A stretch of 64,000 nt of DNA from assembly GCA_047974805.1 (NCBI GenBank), contig JBKECS010000035.1, positions 33,822 through 97,821 on the forward strand, read 5' to 3'. A model generated the notes under the pieces. It had not been told where the DNA came from and ran no database searches. It saw only the letters and a program-made list of their open reading frames with translations. Source of the stretch: JAJXUB01 sp047974805. Its GTDB lineage: Bacteria; Actinomycetota; Actinomycetes; Actinomycetales; Dermatophilaceae. The position numbers and the translations under genes are program-made. Shown in pieces: positions 25,376 to 35,032 of this stretch (positions within the stretch are counted from its first letter, which is position 1; the number at the start of each line of letters is the position of its first letter).

Positions 25376-27658
25376 GTGAGCGCCATCCACCCCGTCGACC
25401 GACGGCGGAACATGTGGGCTGGGTGGATGATCCTCCTGGTTGCCGTGGCTGCCCTGCTCGTCAACGGCACCAGTGCGTATGCCGCAACCGCCGATGTCGC
25501 ACACCGGTCCCCGGCGTATGCCGCCTCCGCGCCTACGCGCGCGGGCGTCACAGCAGACGCGCCACCGCCTGGCTCCACCATCGTCATCGGCACCGGCGGG
25601 TTGACCTGGTCGGATGTCTCCGAGCAGGTCACGCCCAGCCTGTGGGCCATCCTCGCTCGTGGTTCCACCGCGGCAATGACGATTCGTTCGGTGTGGACGA
25701 ACACCTGCCCCGTCGACGGATGGCTGGGCTTGGGCAGCGGCGCACGAGCCGCCGCGCCATTGCCGGACGGGACAGTGAAGCGCACCACGAACGATCCGTG
25801 CCCGCCGATCTCCGGCGTCACCGACGGCACCATCACCGCATGGTCCTCCTACCAAGACGCAGCGGATGCCAACCGGTTCGAAGCCCATCTGGGCCTGATC
25901 GGTGATCAAGCGGCGAAGGCCGGGGTCTGTGTTCAAGGGATCGGACCCGGCGGCGCACTCGCCTCGGCGCGATCCGATGGGACCGTGCCGAAGGCATACG
26001 ACGTCCCGGGTGGTTCCGGTGCCGGCTTGGATCCCAGCGAGGGCGCACGCCTGGAGACTTTGATTCGCGAGTGCCCGCTGACCGTCATCGACGTCGGATC
26101 ACTGCGTGACCCAGCGGACGTGGCCCCTGGAGAACCGACCCAGGGAACTCGGGAGGAGCAACTCCGCGACATCGACGCCCGGATCGGCCGGATCGTCTCG
26201 GCCGCACCGGCCGGAAGCACTCTCTTGCTGGGAAGCCTGTCCGACGCGGGCCGGACCGAACGACTGCGTCTGGCGGCCGCGCTCGGGCCGGAGTTTTCCG
26301 CGGGATCCCTGGTCTCACCCTCCACCCGCCAGCCGGGGCTGGTCCAGGCTCAAGACCTGACCGTGACGGCCTTGTCCCTGGCCGGCATACCTGCGCCGAT
26401 CGGCCTGGGCGGCGCCGTGCTCGGCAGCGAGCCGGCCGGAGCCGAGGCCGCGACGCGTTGGCAGGCGCTTGTCGACTATGACCAGGCCAGCCACGAGGTT
26501 CATTCCCTGGTACCGCCGTTCTTCAACGGCCTGGTGTATGCCCAGCTGGTCATCTACCTGATCGTCGCCTTGTTCTGGAAGGGTCGCATCGGGCGCGAGG
26601 AGACCAGACTGCGCTCTCTGGGGCTGGTCCGAGACGTCGCGGTGCTCGCAGCGTCGGTCCCGGTCTCGACTTTCCTGGCCAATCTCCTTCCCTGGTGGCG
26701 CACCGCAGCGCCCATGCTCGCCATCGTCGGGTCGGTGACCCTCTTCGCGGCGACGATCACGATCGTGGCCCTGGGTGGCCCGTGGCGCCGGACCCGCTTC
26801 GGCGCCATGCTTGTCGTCGGTCTGGCCACCATGGCCGTTCTCGCGATCGATGTCATGACCGGGTCCCGACTGCAGCTGTCCTCACTGATGGGGCTGCAAC
26901 CAGTCATAGGCGGCCGGTATTACGGCATGGGCAACGTAACCTTCGCCCTGTTCGCCACCTCGGCGCTGATAGTCGCCACCATCGTGGCGAACCGGCTCGT
27001 CGTCCAGGGCCGACGCCGGGATGCTGCCCTGGCCGCTGCGGTCATCGGCGGTTTGGCCGTGGTCATCGACGGGGCACCCTTTTTCGGTGCCGACGGCGGC
27101 GGGCCGCCGGCGCTGGTGCCAGCGCTGGTCTACCTGGTGCTGGCCATTCTTGGACTGAAGTTGACCTTCACGCGTGGCCTGGTGATCGCCCTGGCGACCG
27201 CCGCCCTCTTCCTCCTGGTCTCCTTCCTCGATTGGCTCCGCCCCGCAGCCTCTCGAAGCCACCTGGGCGGCTTCTTCCAGGCCATACTCGACGGCTCGGC
27301 CTGGGACATCGTCGCGCGCAAGGGCGGACAAAACCTCGGCATTCTCTTCGGCAATTTCCGGTTAACCTTGTTGGTCCCCATCGCGCTGCTCTTCGTCATC
27401 TATGTCCTGGCCCGGCCGACGTCCTGGGGGGCGCAGTCACTGCGCCGCTCCTTTCAGGCCGCTCCGGTCCTGCGACCGGGCCTGATCGCCATCGTCATCA
27501 TGTTGACCATCGGTTTCGCCGTCAACGACTCCGGGGTCGCGATCCCGGCGGTGGGGGCGACGATCCTCATCCCCTTCGTTATCGCGACGTCGGTGCGCAT
27601 CCTGCAAGAGGACGTCAGGGGGCAGGATCCCGCCGAATTGACCGCGCACGAACGCTGA
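25376..27658 (+). CDS. Large membrane protein with alkaline-phosphatase-like ectodomain
   Basis: About 760 residues from the GTG at 25376. A signal/anchor helix (WAGWMILLVAVAALLVNG) precedes an outside domain of about 380 residues containing GTGGLTWSDVSEQVTPSLWAIL, TCPVDGWLGLGSG and TVIDVGSL. This resembles the alkaline phosphatase / sulfatase superfamily arrangement with two cysteines. Then come roughly ten membrane helices from about residue 420. Similar proteins are common in actinobacteria without known function; a role in cell-envelope polymer transfer is only a guess. The 3' end overlaps the convergent GT-C gene by 44 bp. Confidence 0.75.
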   Translation: MSAIHPVDRRRNMWAGWMILLVAVAALLVNGTSAYAATADVAHRSPAYAASAPTRAGVTADAPPPGSTIVIGTGGLTWSDVSEQVTPSLWAILARGSTAAMTIRSVWTNTCPVDGWLGLGSGARAAAPLPDGTVKRTTNDPCPPISGVTDGTITAWSSYQDAADANRFEAHLGLIGDQAAKAGVCVQGIGPGGALASARSDGTVPKAYDVPGGSGAGLDPSEGARLETLIRECPLTVIDVGSLRDPADVAPGEPTQGTREEQLRDIDARIGRIVSAAPAGSTLLLGSLSDAGRTERLRLAAALGPEFSAGSLVSPSTRQPGLVQAQDLTVTALSLAGIPAPIGLGGAVLGSEPAGAEAATRWQALVDYDQASHEVHSLVPPFFNGLVYAQLVIYLIVALFWKGRIGREETRLRSLGLVRDVAVLAASVPVSTFLANLLPWWRTAAPMLAIVGSVTLFAATITIVALGGPWRRTRFGAMLVVGLATMAVLAIDVMTGSRLQLSSLMGLQPVIGGRYYGMGNVTFALFATSALIVATIVANRLVVQGRRRDAALAAAVIGGLAVVIDGAPFFGADGGGPPALVPALVYLVLAILGLKLTFTRGLVIALATAALFLLVSFLDWLRPAASRSHLGGFFQAILDGSAWDIVARKGGQNLGILFGNFRLTLLVPIALLFVIYVLARPTSWGAQSLRRSFQAAPVLRPGLIAIVIMLTIGFAVNDSGVAIPAVGATILIPFVIATSVRILQEDVRGQDPAELTAHER

Positions 27659-29057
27659 CCCAGCCGATGGCCACCCAGGCCGCGAAGGCGGCATACGGGG
27701 CGACGTACCGTCGAATCCCCAGGGTTAGCTGGGCCACCCTAGGAGTCATCCCAAGCACCCGCCCAGGCACGTATGCAGCGGCCATGACCACCCCACGGGC
27801 GAGCAGCACCAGATCCAGGCGCGATGCGGCCAAGCTGGCCAGCACAGCCCACGTCAGCACGTCGTACCAGGGCAACGAATAGGGCGCTGCCAAGGTATAG
27901 GCGGTGGTCAAAACAAGCGTCATGCGGGCGGCGGTGCCCTCCGGAGTGTCCGGCGCCAGGCCCGCCGTGATCCGCCACAGCGCATACGCCAGCGCAAGGG
28001 CGATGATCACCGCACCTACGCTGATCATCGTGCGAACCGTGGAGCCCGCCAGCGGCCCGGTCATGGTGTCCAGCAACGGCCGCCACGGAGTTGCCAGGGA
28101 CACATATCGGCGCACCGTCCACACCTGGTCATAAACGTGCACGTTGAACGGGAGGTGCACCAGCACGAGCGTCGCCAACGCTGCAGCTCCGGCGGAGATC
28201 AGGCGGCGGGACGCCCCGCGGCGGCTCCCCAGCCACCACGACAGGCCGAGGGCGAGCAGCACGAGTGCGTACGTCGCCTTGGTCGCTGCCGCGAGGCCAC
28301 CGAACACCCCGGCCAGGGCAGGTGATCGGCCGGCCAACGCGATCGCCGACACGGCAAACGGAACGGCGATGACATCGACATGAGCGCCGAAGAGGCCGAG
28401 TCCGAGCACCAGCGGATTCAGCGTCCACAGCACATCGACCCGGGTGTGGTCCGCGGTCAACCGGCGCAGCAGCCAGCGGGTCGCCAACCAGGCGAGCACG
28501 AGCACGACCTGCCACACCCAGACGATCTCGCGCAGGTTCGCCCCGCCGATGCCGGCGGCCAGTCCCTGCAGCAGCGTCGCCAGCGGCCCGTAGACACTCG
28601 GCGCGGTCGTCCACGGCGCCTCGACGGCACTGGTCACCGGGTCGTGACCGCCGGCCCAGTCGATCGGCGCCTGGGTGTAGGGGTCGCCGCCGCCTACGAA
28701 GATACGACCATAGGCGGCGTAGTTGACGTGGTCGGCTGACCCGAACGGTTGGGTGAGCAGCACGAGCACTCCCAGCACGCCGAGCAGCCACCAGGGCAGG
28801 GCGCGCAGCCGTTGCACGCCCGGGGTGGTGGAGGCACGTAAGGCGGCATACGTCCCTGCGGCACCGATGACGTAGGCGCCCCACAGGCACCCGGTGACCG
28901 CGGCTGGGGTCAGCGTGATCGGCAGCCAACTGCCCGGCGCCCAGCCAGATGGCCCGAGAGCGGGTCGGGCGGCGTTGTCCGCGGAGGCGCCGACGAGGAC
29001 GAACAGACCGATCGCCACCCCAATCGGCCCGAGCAGGCGGCGCTCAGCGGCCAACAC
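27615..29057 (-). CDS. MptB-like GT-C alpha-1,6-mannosyltransferase
   Basis: 480 residues, about 11-13 membrane helices. The loop after the third helix reads FGSADHVNYAAYGRIFVGGGDPY, with the Asp and the aromatic residues expected in polyprenol-phosphomannose-dependent alpha-1,6-mannosyltransferases (MptA/MptB). FGAHVDVIAVPF and AAATKATYALVLLAL also fit. In mycobacteria such enzymes build the mannan core of lipomannan. Here it overlaps a GT2 gene upstream by 14 bp, so the two are probably co-expressed. Confidence 0.78.
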   Translation of the reverse strand: MLAAERRLLGPIGVAIGLFVLVGASADNAARPALGPSGWAPGSWLPITLTPAAVTGCLWGAYVIGAAGTYAALRASTTPGVQRLRALPWWLLGVLGVLVLLTQPFGSADHVNYAAYGRIFVGGGDPYTQAPIDWAGGHDPVTSAVEAPWTTAPSVYGPLATLLQGLAAGIGGANLREIVWVWQVVLVLAWLATRWLLRRLTADHTRVDVLWTLNPLVLGLGLFGAHVDVIAVPFAVSAIALAGRSPALAGVFGGLAAATKATYALVLLALGLSWWLGSRRGASRRLISAGAAALATLVLVHLPFNVHVYDQVWTVRRYVSLATPWRPLLDTMTGPLAGSTVRTMISVGAVIIALALAYALWRITAGLAPDTPEGTAARMTLVLTTAYTLAAPYSLPWYDVLTWAVLASLAASRLDLVLLARGVVMAAAYVPGRVLGMTPRVAQLTLGIRRYVAPYAAFAAWVAIGWVSVRARSIRRDPAP

Positions 29058-29781
29058 CGCGATAGCCCCGGGACAGCAGGGCCCGCCAGACCCCGAGGTA
29101 TTGCCGCCCGCGGTGCATCTGCCCGCGCCACCCCGCCCCGGTCACCCGATGATGCAGGTCGCACGGGACTTCCTGAACTGCCAAACCGGCTCGCAGGACG
29201 TCGATGGTCATGCCCGCCTCGACGCCCCAGCCCGCAGCGAAAGGCTTCGCCGCGGCCAAGGCGGTCTGGTTCAGGCACCGCATCCCCGACAGTGGTTGAG
29301 TGGCGCGCCAACCGGTGAGCTGGAGGATGCCGGCCCGGGCTAAGCCGACGACCAGGCCGTGCCCTCCCCCGGCGCCCGCCTGGGGAGGCAGCCGCGCAAT
29401 CGTCAGGTCGGCCTCTCCGGCCCGGATGGGCGGCAGCAGGGCAGCGACGTTGGCCGCTGAGGCTTCCAGGTCAGCGTCGACGAACAACACTGCGTATGCC
29501 GCCGCTCCGGCGCCGATCACGGCCGCGACATGGTCGGCCCCGGTGGTCATCGCCGCAGCCTTCCCGCGATTGCGCGGGTGACGCAGGACGGTGGCTCCCG
29601 CCGCCGCCGCAACGGCTGCGGTCTCATCGGTGCTGCCGTCATCGACCACCACGACAAGGTCGACACCTTCGACGCCAGCCGTCGCAGTGACCGTGGACTC
29701 GATCCGGGCAGCCTCGTTCAGTGCCGGGACGATCGCCGCGATCGGCATCGCCTCACGCTCGCCGTGGTCGCCGGAGGTCAT
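29044..29781 (-). CDS. Family 2 glycosyltransferase
   Basis: About 245 residues if begun at the ATG at 29781; a second ATG at 29748 (MPIAAIVPALNEAARIE) is equally possible and gives 234. GT-A motifs are VVVVDDGSTDET and VLFVDADLEA (DXD), with ATKPFAAGWGVEAGM further on. There is no C-terminal membrane domain, so it is a soluble or peripheral enzyme, perhaps a glucosyl- or mannosyl-phospho-polyprenol synthase feeding the adjacent GT-C enzyme. Confidence 0.82.
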   Translation of the reverse strand: MTSGDHGEREAMPIAAIVPALNEAARIESTVTATAGVEGVDLVVVVDDGSTDETAAVAAAAGATVLRHPRNRGKAAAMTTGADHVAAVIGAGAAAYAVLFVDADLEASAANVAALLPPIRAGEADLTIARLPPQAGAGGGHGLVVGLARAGILQLTGWRATQPLSGMRCLNQTALAAAKPFAAGWGVEAGMTIDVLRAGLAVQEVPCDLHHRVTGAGWRGQMHRGRQYLGVWRALLSRGYRGVGR

Positions 29782-29789
29782 CAGCGTGC

Positions 29790-30680
29790 TCAGCGCAGGG
29801 TGATCTGCCGGGACAACACACCAGACTTGGCACGCCGTTCCTCCCCGGTCAGTGGCTCGGAGTCCTCCAGTGAGGCCCGGTAGCGGCCCATCCACTCCGC
29901 CAGCGGCTCCTCATAGGCGTCTGCTGGCAACGTCGGGTCAAGATCGAACACCGGAACCAGGAGGCCGCAGGTGCGGAAGGCGCCGAGGAGTCGGGTGGCC
30001 TCGCCGAGGCCGGCGCTGCCGGCAGCCCAGAGCCGAGCCAGCGCATCGGTCGCCTGGTCCTCCGCATCCGGCAGGACAAGCCGGACGTGGGTCCGATCGC
30101 CAATGCGATGCCAATATGCCGATGGGGTGCGTTCGAGCTTCGTTGTGGGGATCGCGGACGCGTTGGCTTGCTCCAACGACGCCTGGGCATCGGCGTCCAG
30201 TTCCTGGCCGTCCACCCAGAACTGAAAGCCCTCGTGGACCGTGACGTCGACCGGGTCATTGACGATGAGGTCCTGCAACCGAGGCGTGTCCGCCGTGACC
30301 GCGGGCGGATGCACCAGCGGCGTGCCCGGCTCCTGGTCCGCCGTGGCCAGCAGCTGGGCGGCCAAGTCACGACTGGCGTCTCCGCTGGAGCCACCGGTTT
30401 GCGCGGCAATGAACACCTGTTCATCGGCCCGGTGCAAGCCGGGCCAGGCCATGGGCAACACGGTGGCCAGGGTGACGACCTGACCCTGTTTGGTGGTCAG
30501 CGTGGCGGTGGCCGCGGGAACGATCTCGCGCAGGGCGACCAGGTCGCTCTCACCGGCCAATCCTTCGAAGGGCCGCTGGACGAACGGTGCCGCCGTGCCA
30601 CGTCCACGACGTGGCGCGCGGCCAGATCCGTCCCCGTTGTCGGTGGTGGATGCTTTGCGGCGACGAGAGGCCTTACCCAT
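29790..30680 (-). CDS. DUF5926 / SseB-like cytosolic protein
   Basis: 296 residues from the ATG at 30680. The first 25 are basic (MGKASRRRKAST, RAPRRGRG), then a compact domain with PFEGLAGESDLVALREIVP and a long helical/beta C-terminus ending GEERRAKSGVLSRQITLR. This end is characteristic of an actinobacterial family often annotated DUF5926. The function is unknown. It precedes the GT2 gene by 8 bp. Confidence 0.75.
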   Translation of the reverse strand: MGKASRRRKASTTDNGDGSGRAPRRGRGTAAPFVQRPFEGLAGESDLVALREIVPAATATLTTKQGQVVTLATVLPMAWPGLHRADEQVFIAAQTGGSSGDASRDLAAQLLATADQEPGTPLVHPPAVTADTPRLQDLIVNDPVDVTVHEGFQFWVDGQELDADAQASLEQANASAIPTTKLERTPSAYWHRIGDRTHVRLVLPDAEDQATDALARLWAAGSAGLGEATRLLGAFRTCGLLVPVFDLDPTLPADAYEEPLAEWMGRYRASLEDSEPLTGEERRAKSGVLSRQITLR

Positions 30681-30738
30681 GACCAGCAAGCCTAGTCAGC
30701 TTAGGCCCCCGGTCTATGGAGTGACCCATTGTGCGTTG

Positions 30739-31200
30739 CTAGCCCGTTCGCCGCCGAGACGGACCCCCCAGTGCCGCCCACACGGTCATCCCGGCAGATT
30801 CCTCGATAACACCCCATTCGTGGGCGAGCGAACGAACGATCCGAAGGCCCCGTCCCCCAGGGGCCCACAGCACGCGAGGGCTCGGACGAGGGATGGTCTG
30901 GCCGCCGCCATCGGTCACCTCAATGTCGACGGTGGCGCCCTTGACCTTCCAACGGACCCTGATGTTGCCGTCGGCCAGCGGAGCTGCGTGCCGAATCGAG
31001 TTGGAGGCCAGCTCGGAGACCACGAGTTCAGCCTCATCGATGATCGACGGCGGGACGCCGCGGGCCGTCAGATCGGCGACCACCGCGCGCCGGATCCGCC
31101 CAACCGATGTCGCCGCCCACCGGGGGCGCAAGGTGCGCACGGAGCCGGCCCCCGGCATACTGCCGAAATCGTCCCGCTCCGCTTGGCGCATGGTGACCAC
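30739..31200 (-). CDS. Anti-sigma-type serine kinase-like ATPase (HATPase_c_2)
   Basis: 153 residues. GHKL ATP-binding boxes are visible: N box ELVVSELASNSIRHA, G1-like EVTDGGG and G2-like APGGRGLRIVRSLA. The family (RsbW/SpoIIAB-like) phosphorylates anti-anti-sigma factors or binds sigma factors. No partner sigma or STAS gene is next to it, as is common for single copies in actinobacteria. The first 20 residues are not conserved and the exact start is uncertain. Confidence 0.88.
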   Translation of the reverse strand: MVTMRQAERDDFGSMPGAGSVRTLRPRWAATSVGRIRRAVVADLTARGVPPSIIDEAELVVSELASNSIRHAAPLADGNIRVRWKVKGATVDIEVTDGGGQTIPRPSPRVLWAPGGRGLRIVRSLAHEWGVIEESAGMTVWAALGGPSRRRTG

Positions 31201-31209
31201 ATTGGCACT

Positions 31210-31989
31210 CTAGTCAAGCCGATGCAGTTGGCCGAGTACCGCTCTCGGGTCGTCGGTAATCAGGGCCTCGACCCCGGCGCGGACGCAGACATCGACCTGG
31301 CCCGGATCGTTGACGGTCCAGGCGAAGACATGGTGGCCACGATCACGGTAGCGCGCCACGATGGCCGGTTCGCGGGCGATCAGCCGCACGTCCAGCCCGA
31401 CGGTGTCGACACCGTCAGGGAGTCGACCGGTCCGCCGCCGGCCCGACGGCCGCCGGTCGACCAGATGAACCAGGGGAAGCGCCGGGGACAGCGCGCCCAT
31501 CCGCCGCAGGGCTGCCGCCGAGAAGGACATCACCATGACCTGGAGCCCACCGGGTCTGGCCTGCCCGATCAGTCCTGAGCGAGTCAAGACTGCAGCCAGT
31601 TCGCGTTCAACGGCACCGGCCGGACGCACCGGATGTTTGACTTCGATGAGCAGCCGCAGCGGCCGCGTGCTCGCCAGGGCGATGTCCAAGAGACGCTCCA
31701 GGGTGAGCACCCCGGTCTCGCCCGGCCCCCAGTCGAAGGTGTCGAGGGTATCCCGGTGCATCGCCGATACCCAGCCGTGGCCGTTGGAGGTGCGATCGAC
31801 CCGACCGTCATGGATGCAGACGAGGTGCCTGTCGCGCGAGAGCCGGACGTCGCATTCGATCCCATCGGCACCGACGGCGAGAGCTGTCTGATAGCTGGCC
31901 GCGGTGTGTTCGGGCTGTTCCGCGCTGGCGCCGCGGTGGGCGATGACAAGGGGCACTGCATCATCATGCCCGGGTGTGTCCACGGACAC
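31210..31989 (-). CDS. Glycerophosphodiester phosphodiesterase
   Basis: 259 residues with GDPD catalytic elements IAHRGASAEQPEHT (His and Glu/Asn of the metal site), GADGIECDVRLSRDRHLVCIHD (Glu-Asp pair and second catalytic His) and LLIEVKHPV. There is no signal peptide, so it is a cytosolic GlpQ/UgpQ-type enzyme. It hydrolyses glycerophosphodiesters to sn-glycerol-3-phosphate and an alcohol. The start is GTG. Confidence 0.93.
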   Translation of the reverse strand: MSVDTPGHDDAVPLVIAHRGASAEQPEHTAASYQTALAVGADGIECDVRLSRDRHLVCIHDGRVDRTSNGHGWVSAMHRDTLDTFDWGPGETGVLTLERLLDIALASTRPLRLLIEVKHPVRPAGAVERELAAVLTRSGLIGQARPGGLQVMVMSFSAAALRRMGALSPALPLVHLVDRRPSGRRRTGRLPDGVDTVGLDVRLIAREPAIVARYRDRGHHVFAWTVNDPGQVDVCVRAGVEALITDDPRAVLGQLHRLD

Positions 31990-32009
31990 CTCATCCTGGG
32001 CGGAGGATG

Positions 32010-32675
32010 TCAGGTGAGGATCTGCAGGCCCTTGCCGAGAGAGGAGTAGGCGAGGAACGCGAAGAGCAGAGCCATGATGTAGGCGTTGTTGGCTTCCAGC
32101 CAGGCGCGCAATGACTGTAGCGGCCCCTCCACCTTGGAACCGAAGGCGAGGAAGGCCCCGGTGATGATGAGTGCCGACAGCGCGCCCAACACTGCGAAAA
32201 CCAGCATGAGCACGATGTTCTCGGACGTCGACAGATCGGCGCCGGTAATGGCCAGGCCGGAGGCGATAATCAGCGGAGCGTTCTTGGCATTGAGTACGAG
32301 GATCGCGGCGCCGACGCCGAAGACAGTGCCGGGTTTGGCCGTTTGGATCGAGGACAACCAGCCCGGCTGTTTGGCGGGGTGCCCTGGCCGGGGACGGCTC
32401 CGCCAGGAGCTATGCGCGAGAATCAGGAAGAGGACGCCGAGGCCAACATTGATCCACCCGTTGAATGACGTGGGCGCGCCGGTCCGCGGCTGCACGTTCA
32501 ACCACACGATGATGCCCAACAGGGCGAGGAGACCGACCATCCAACCAGCGGTGAAGGCCATTGCGTTGACCCGCGCCCGATCGGTAAACAAGATGACCAA
32601 CAACATGATGAGCGGCATGGGGCTGATCGCTACCCCGAGCGCATTGGTAAGGAACTCGCCAATCACCTGACCCAT
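32010..32675 (-). CDS. GAP-family (Sap/LysE-like) membrane protein
   Basis: About 221 residues from the ATG at 32675 (GAGGGG upstream); an in-frame ATG at 32699 lacks a ribosome site. Six hydrophobic helices include NALGVAISPMPLIMLLVILF and NALAFTAGW-like AFTAGWMVGLLALLGIIVW. The family is the actinobacterial GAP proteins (including Sap), which transport glycopeptidolipids in mycobacteria. The cargo here is unknown. Confidence 0.8.
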   Translation of the reverse strand: MGQVIGEFLTNALGVAISPMPLIMLLVILFTDRARVNAMAFTAGWMVGLLALLGIIVWLNVQPRTGAPTSFNGWINVGLGVLFLILAHSSWRSRPRPGHPAKQPGWLSSIQTAKPGTVFGVGAAILVLNAKNAPLIIASGLAITGADLSTSENIVLMLVFAVLGALSALIITGAFLAFGSKVEGPLQSLRAWLEANNAYIMALLFAFLAYSSLGKGLQILT

Positions 32676-32829
32676 GACGTACTGCCCCTCACGATGCATC
32701 GGTTACCAACCGCTTGCGCAGTGCCATTCGGCGGCCCAAGGCTACCCGCGCCTGGTGTTGCCAAACAGGGAAATCTGAGGATTGTGCAGATCGTTTGCTC
32801 TGTCATCCGGTGGATTCCCCAAATGATCG

Positions 32830-34047
32830 TCAATCCTCATCTTCGCCGGCTCGTCTTTCCCTGAGCCGTCCGATTGGCCGGGCGCCGAGCTGGCCGGCCT
32901 CGCCGGGCCCCGACTCGGCCGGCTCGCCACGCTCTTCATCGATTCCGTCGTCGATCGCCTTAAGGCGGATTGGGGGTTCCTCCCGGACGTCACGACGTGG
33001 GTTGTCGTTGGGGCGGAAGAATACGTCGAGCCACTGCAGCGACGGCGTGCTGCCGATGATCAGCGCCCGGAAGAAGAGCGTCAGGGGCACGGCCAGAATG
33101 GCGCCCATCGGGCCGATGACGATTGTCCAGAAGAGCAGAGAAACAAAGGTCAGCGTCATGGACAGGCCGACCGTGTTGCCGACGAACCTCGGCTGGATGA
33201 AAGTCTGAATGACCACGTTGATGACGCTGAAGGCGATGATTGTCCAGACCATGGTCCAGAACCCGCCGGACACGAGCGCCAACAGGGCGGCCGGGATAAG
33301 GGCCATGAAGAAGCCCACGTTCGGGATGTAGTTCGTCACGAAGGATAGGACCGCCCACGTGAACGCCAGCGGGACGTTGAGGATGAGCAGAGCGATGTAG
33401 TTGAACACGGCGACAATCAGGCCGAAGACCGAGGAGACGATCCAGTACTGGCGCACCCGGATGGAGAAGTCCGCCAACGCCCGGGCCAGGTGCGGGCGGG
33501 CCTGGGCCAGTTCGGCCCCGCGCCGATGCACCGTGGCGGTATCGAGGGTGAGGAACGCTAGCGCGATGAGCATGGTGATCAACTGGGAGGAGAACGACGA
33601 CAGCCCGCCGAGCAAGGACTGGGCAACACCGACGATCTGGTTGACGTCGACCTTAGAGAAGGCCGTGTTGATCTGGTCGGAGGTGACCCCATGATCCTTC
33701 AGGAAGGCCAGGGCCGACTGATAGACGTCGTTGAACTGGTTCTGATAGTCCGGCAGCGTCGTTGCCAGGCTCACGCCCGAAGCCACAATCGCGGCCACCA
33801 TGGCCAGCAGCACGAGGTATGACCCGAGGAGCACGATCAACGGGGCGAACTTGACCCCGCGGCGACGCAGGGCGACCACCGCCGGACGTCCGGTGATGGC
33901 CAGGGTAAGCGAGAGGAACAGCGGCCCAACGAGGTTGCCGATCTGGCCCAGCCCCGCCATGGCCACGGTGGCAACCGCGACACCCAGAAGGATCATCGGT
34001 CCAGTCCCCAGGCCCCGACGAGACCCCGCAGGTGAGCTCATGGGCAT
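32830..34047 (-). CDS. AI-2E transporter-family (PerM-like) permease
   Basis: 405 residues. It has the family's two N-terminal helices (MILLGVAVATVAMAGL and FLSLTLAITGRPAVVAL), a central periplasmic/cytosolic domain with YQNQFNDVYQSALAFL, and the conserved C-terminal helices QYWIVSSVFGLIVAVFNYIAL and PNVGFFMALIPAALLALVSG. The family contains AI-2 exporters and Na+/H+ antiporters, so the substrate is open. The C-terminal 60 residues are charged and disordered. Confidence 0.85.
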   Translation of the reverse strand: MPMSSPAGSRRGLGTGPMILLGVAVATVAMAGLGQIGNLVGPLFLSLTLAITGRPAVVALRRRGVKFAPLIVLLGSYLVLLAMVAAIVASGVSLATTLPDYQNQFNDVYQSALAFLKDHGVTSDQINTAFSKVDVNQIVGVAQSLLGGLSSFSSQLITMLIALAFLTLDTATVHRRGAELAQARPHLARALADFSIRVRQYWIVSSVFGLIVAVFNYIALLILNVPLAFTWAVLSFVTNYIPNVGFFMALIPAALLALVSGGFWTMVWTIIAFSVINVVIQTFIQPRFVGNTVGLSMTLTFVSLLFWTIVIGPMGAILAVPLTLFFRALIIGSTPSLQWLDVFFRPNDNPRRDVREEPPIRLKAIDDGIDEERGEPAESGPGEAGQLGARPIGRLRERRAGEDED

Positions 34048-34100
34048 ACTCTTGCCGGTCCGCTCCGATCGCGCGAGTCCGACGCGCTCCCGCGGCGATC

Positions 34101-34187
34101 CCGTTGGCCTCTCGGCAGGGGGCGGTCCAGGCGCGAAGTGCGTGACCCCAGCCGACCCAGCCGTTGGCCTCTCGGCAGGGGGCGGTC
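34101..34187. repeat. Two direct copies of a 27-bp sequence, period 60 bp
   Basis: Copies at 34101-34127 and 34161-34187 are identical (both begin CCGTTGGCCTCTCGGCAGGG). They lie between the PerM-like gene and the nagB stop, and the second copy touches the nagB stop codon. They are otherwise non-coding. Confidence 0.9.
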
Positions 34188-35025
34188 AGCCCAAACCTTG
34201 CGCTGCAGCGGCGTAGTACTCCCGATTCGCCAGGTCCGCGGCCGCCTCCTCATCGAGGGCGACGACGACGTCCGGATGGATCTGCAGAATCGATCCCGGA
34301 CAGCTGGCGGTGATCGGGCCCTCCAGCGCGGCCGCGACAGCCGCCGCCTTGCCACCCCCGAAGGCCACCAGGACCAGTCGTCCGGCAGCGAGGATGGTCC
34401 CCAAGCCCTGCGTCACGCAGTGGGTCGGCACCTGCTCGATTCCGCCGAAGAAGCGGGCGTTGTCCCGTCGGGTCCGCTCGGTCAGCCGCTTGACTCGGGT
34501 CCGCGAGCGAAGCGCCGACCCGGGCTCGTTGAAGCCCAGATGCCCGTTGGCGCCGATACCGAGGATCTGAACATCGACCCCGCCCGCGGACGCAATCGCC
34601 GCCTCGTATGCCTCCGCCTGCTCGACCAGGGCGGCCAGCGTGTCGTCGGCCCCCAAGGCGGGCGCGGCATCGTCCCCGGACGGGGTGGAGTCACCGATGC
34701 CCGAGGGGACCTGCAGATGCTCGGGCTTCATCCCCATGACGGCACAGACCTCGCGTTCCAACGTGGCCCGATAGGACTGCTCAGCTCCAGGGGGTAGACC
34801 CACATACTCGTCCAAGGCAAAGCCGCGCACCCCGGAGAAGTCGGCTCGGCCGGCGTGGGCAGCGACGGCCAGTTCCCGGTAGAGGCCCAGCGGGGAGGAG
34901 CCAGTGGCCAGGCCGAGAGTCGCGGGTCGGTCGGGCGCGGGACGCAGCGCGGCGATGACGGCCTCCGCGGCGACTGCGGAGGCATCCTCCTGGGCTGTCC
35001 GGACGACTACTTCCATGGCGGGCAT
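34186..35025 (-). CDS. nagB: Glucosamine-6-phosphate deaminase
   Basis: About 279 residues from the ATG at 35025. NagB features are LATGSSPLGLYRELA, RGFALDEYVGLP (catalytic Asp), QILGIGANGHLGFNEPGS (with the His of the active site) and RLTERTRRDNARFF. It converts glucosamine-6-phosphate to fructose-6-phosphate and ammonia. It is the last gene of the amino-sugar operon, 7 bp after the ROK kinase. Confidence 0.95.
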   Translation of the reverse strand: MPAMEVVVRTAQEDASAVAAEAVIAALRPAPDRPATLGLATGSSPLGLYRELAVAAHAGRADFSGVRGFALDEYVGLPPGAEQSYRATLEREVCAVMGMKPEHLQVPSGIGDSTPSGDDAAPALGADDTLAALVEQAEAYEAAIASAGGVDVQILGIGANGHLGFNEPGSALRSRTRVKRLTERTRRDNARFFGGIEQVPTHCVTQGLGTILAAGRLVLVAFGGGKAAAVAAALEGPITASCPGSILQIHPDVVVALDEEAAADLANREYYAAAAQGLG

Positions 35026-35032
35026 ACCACTT

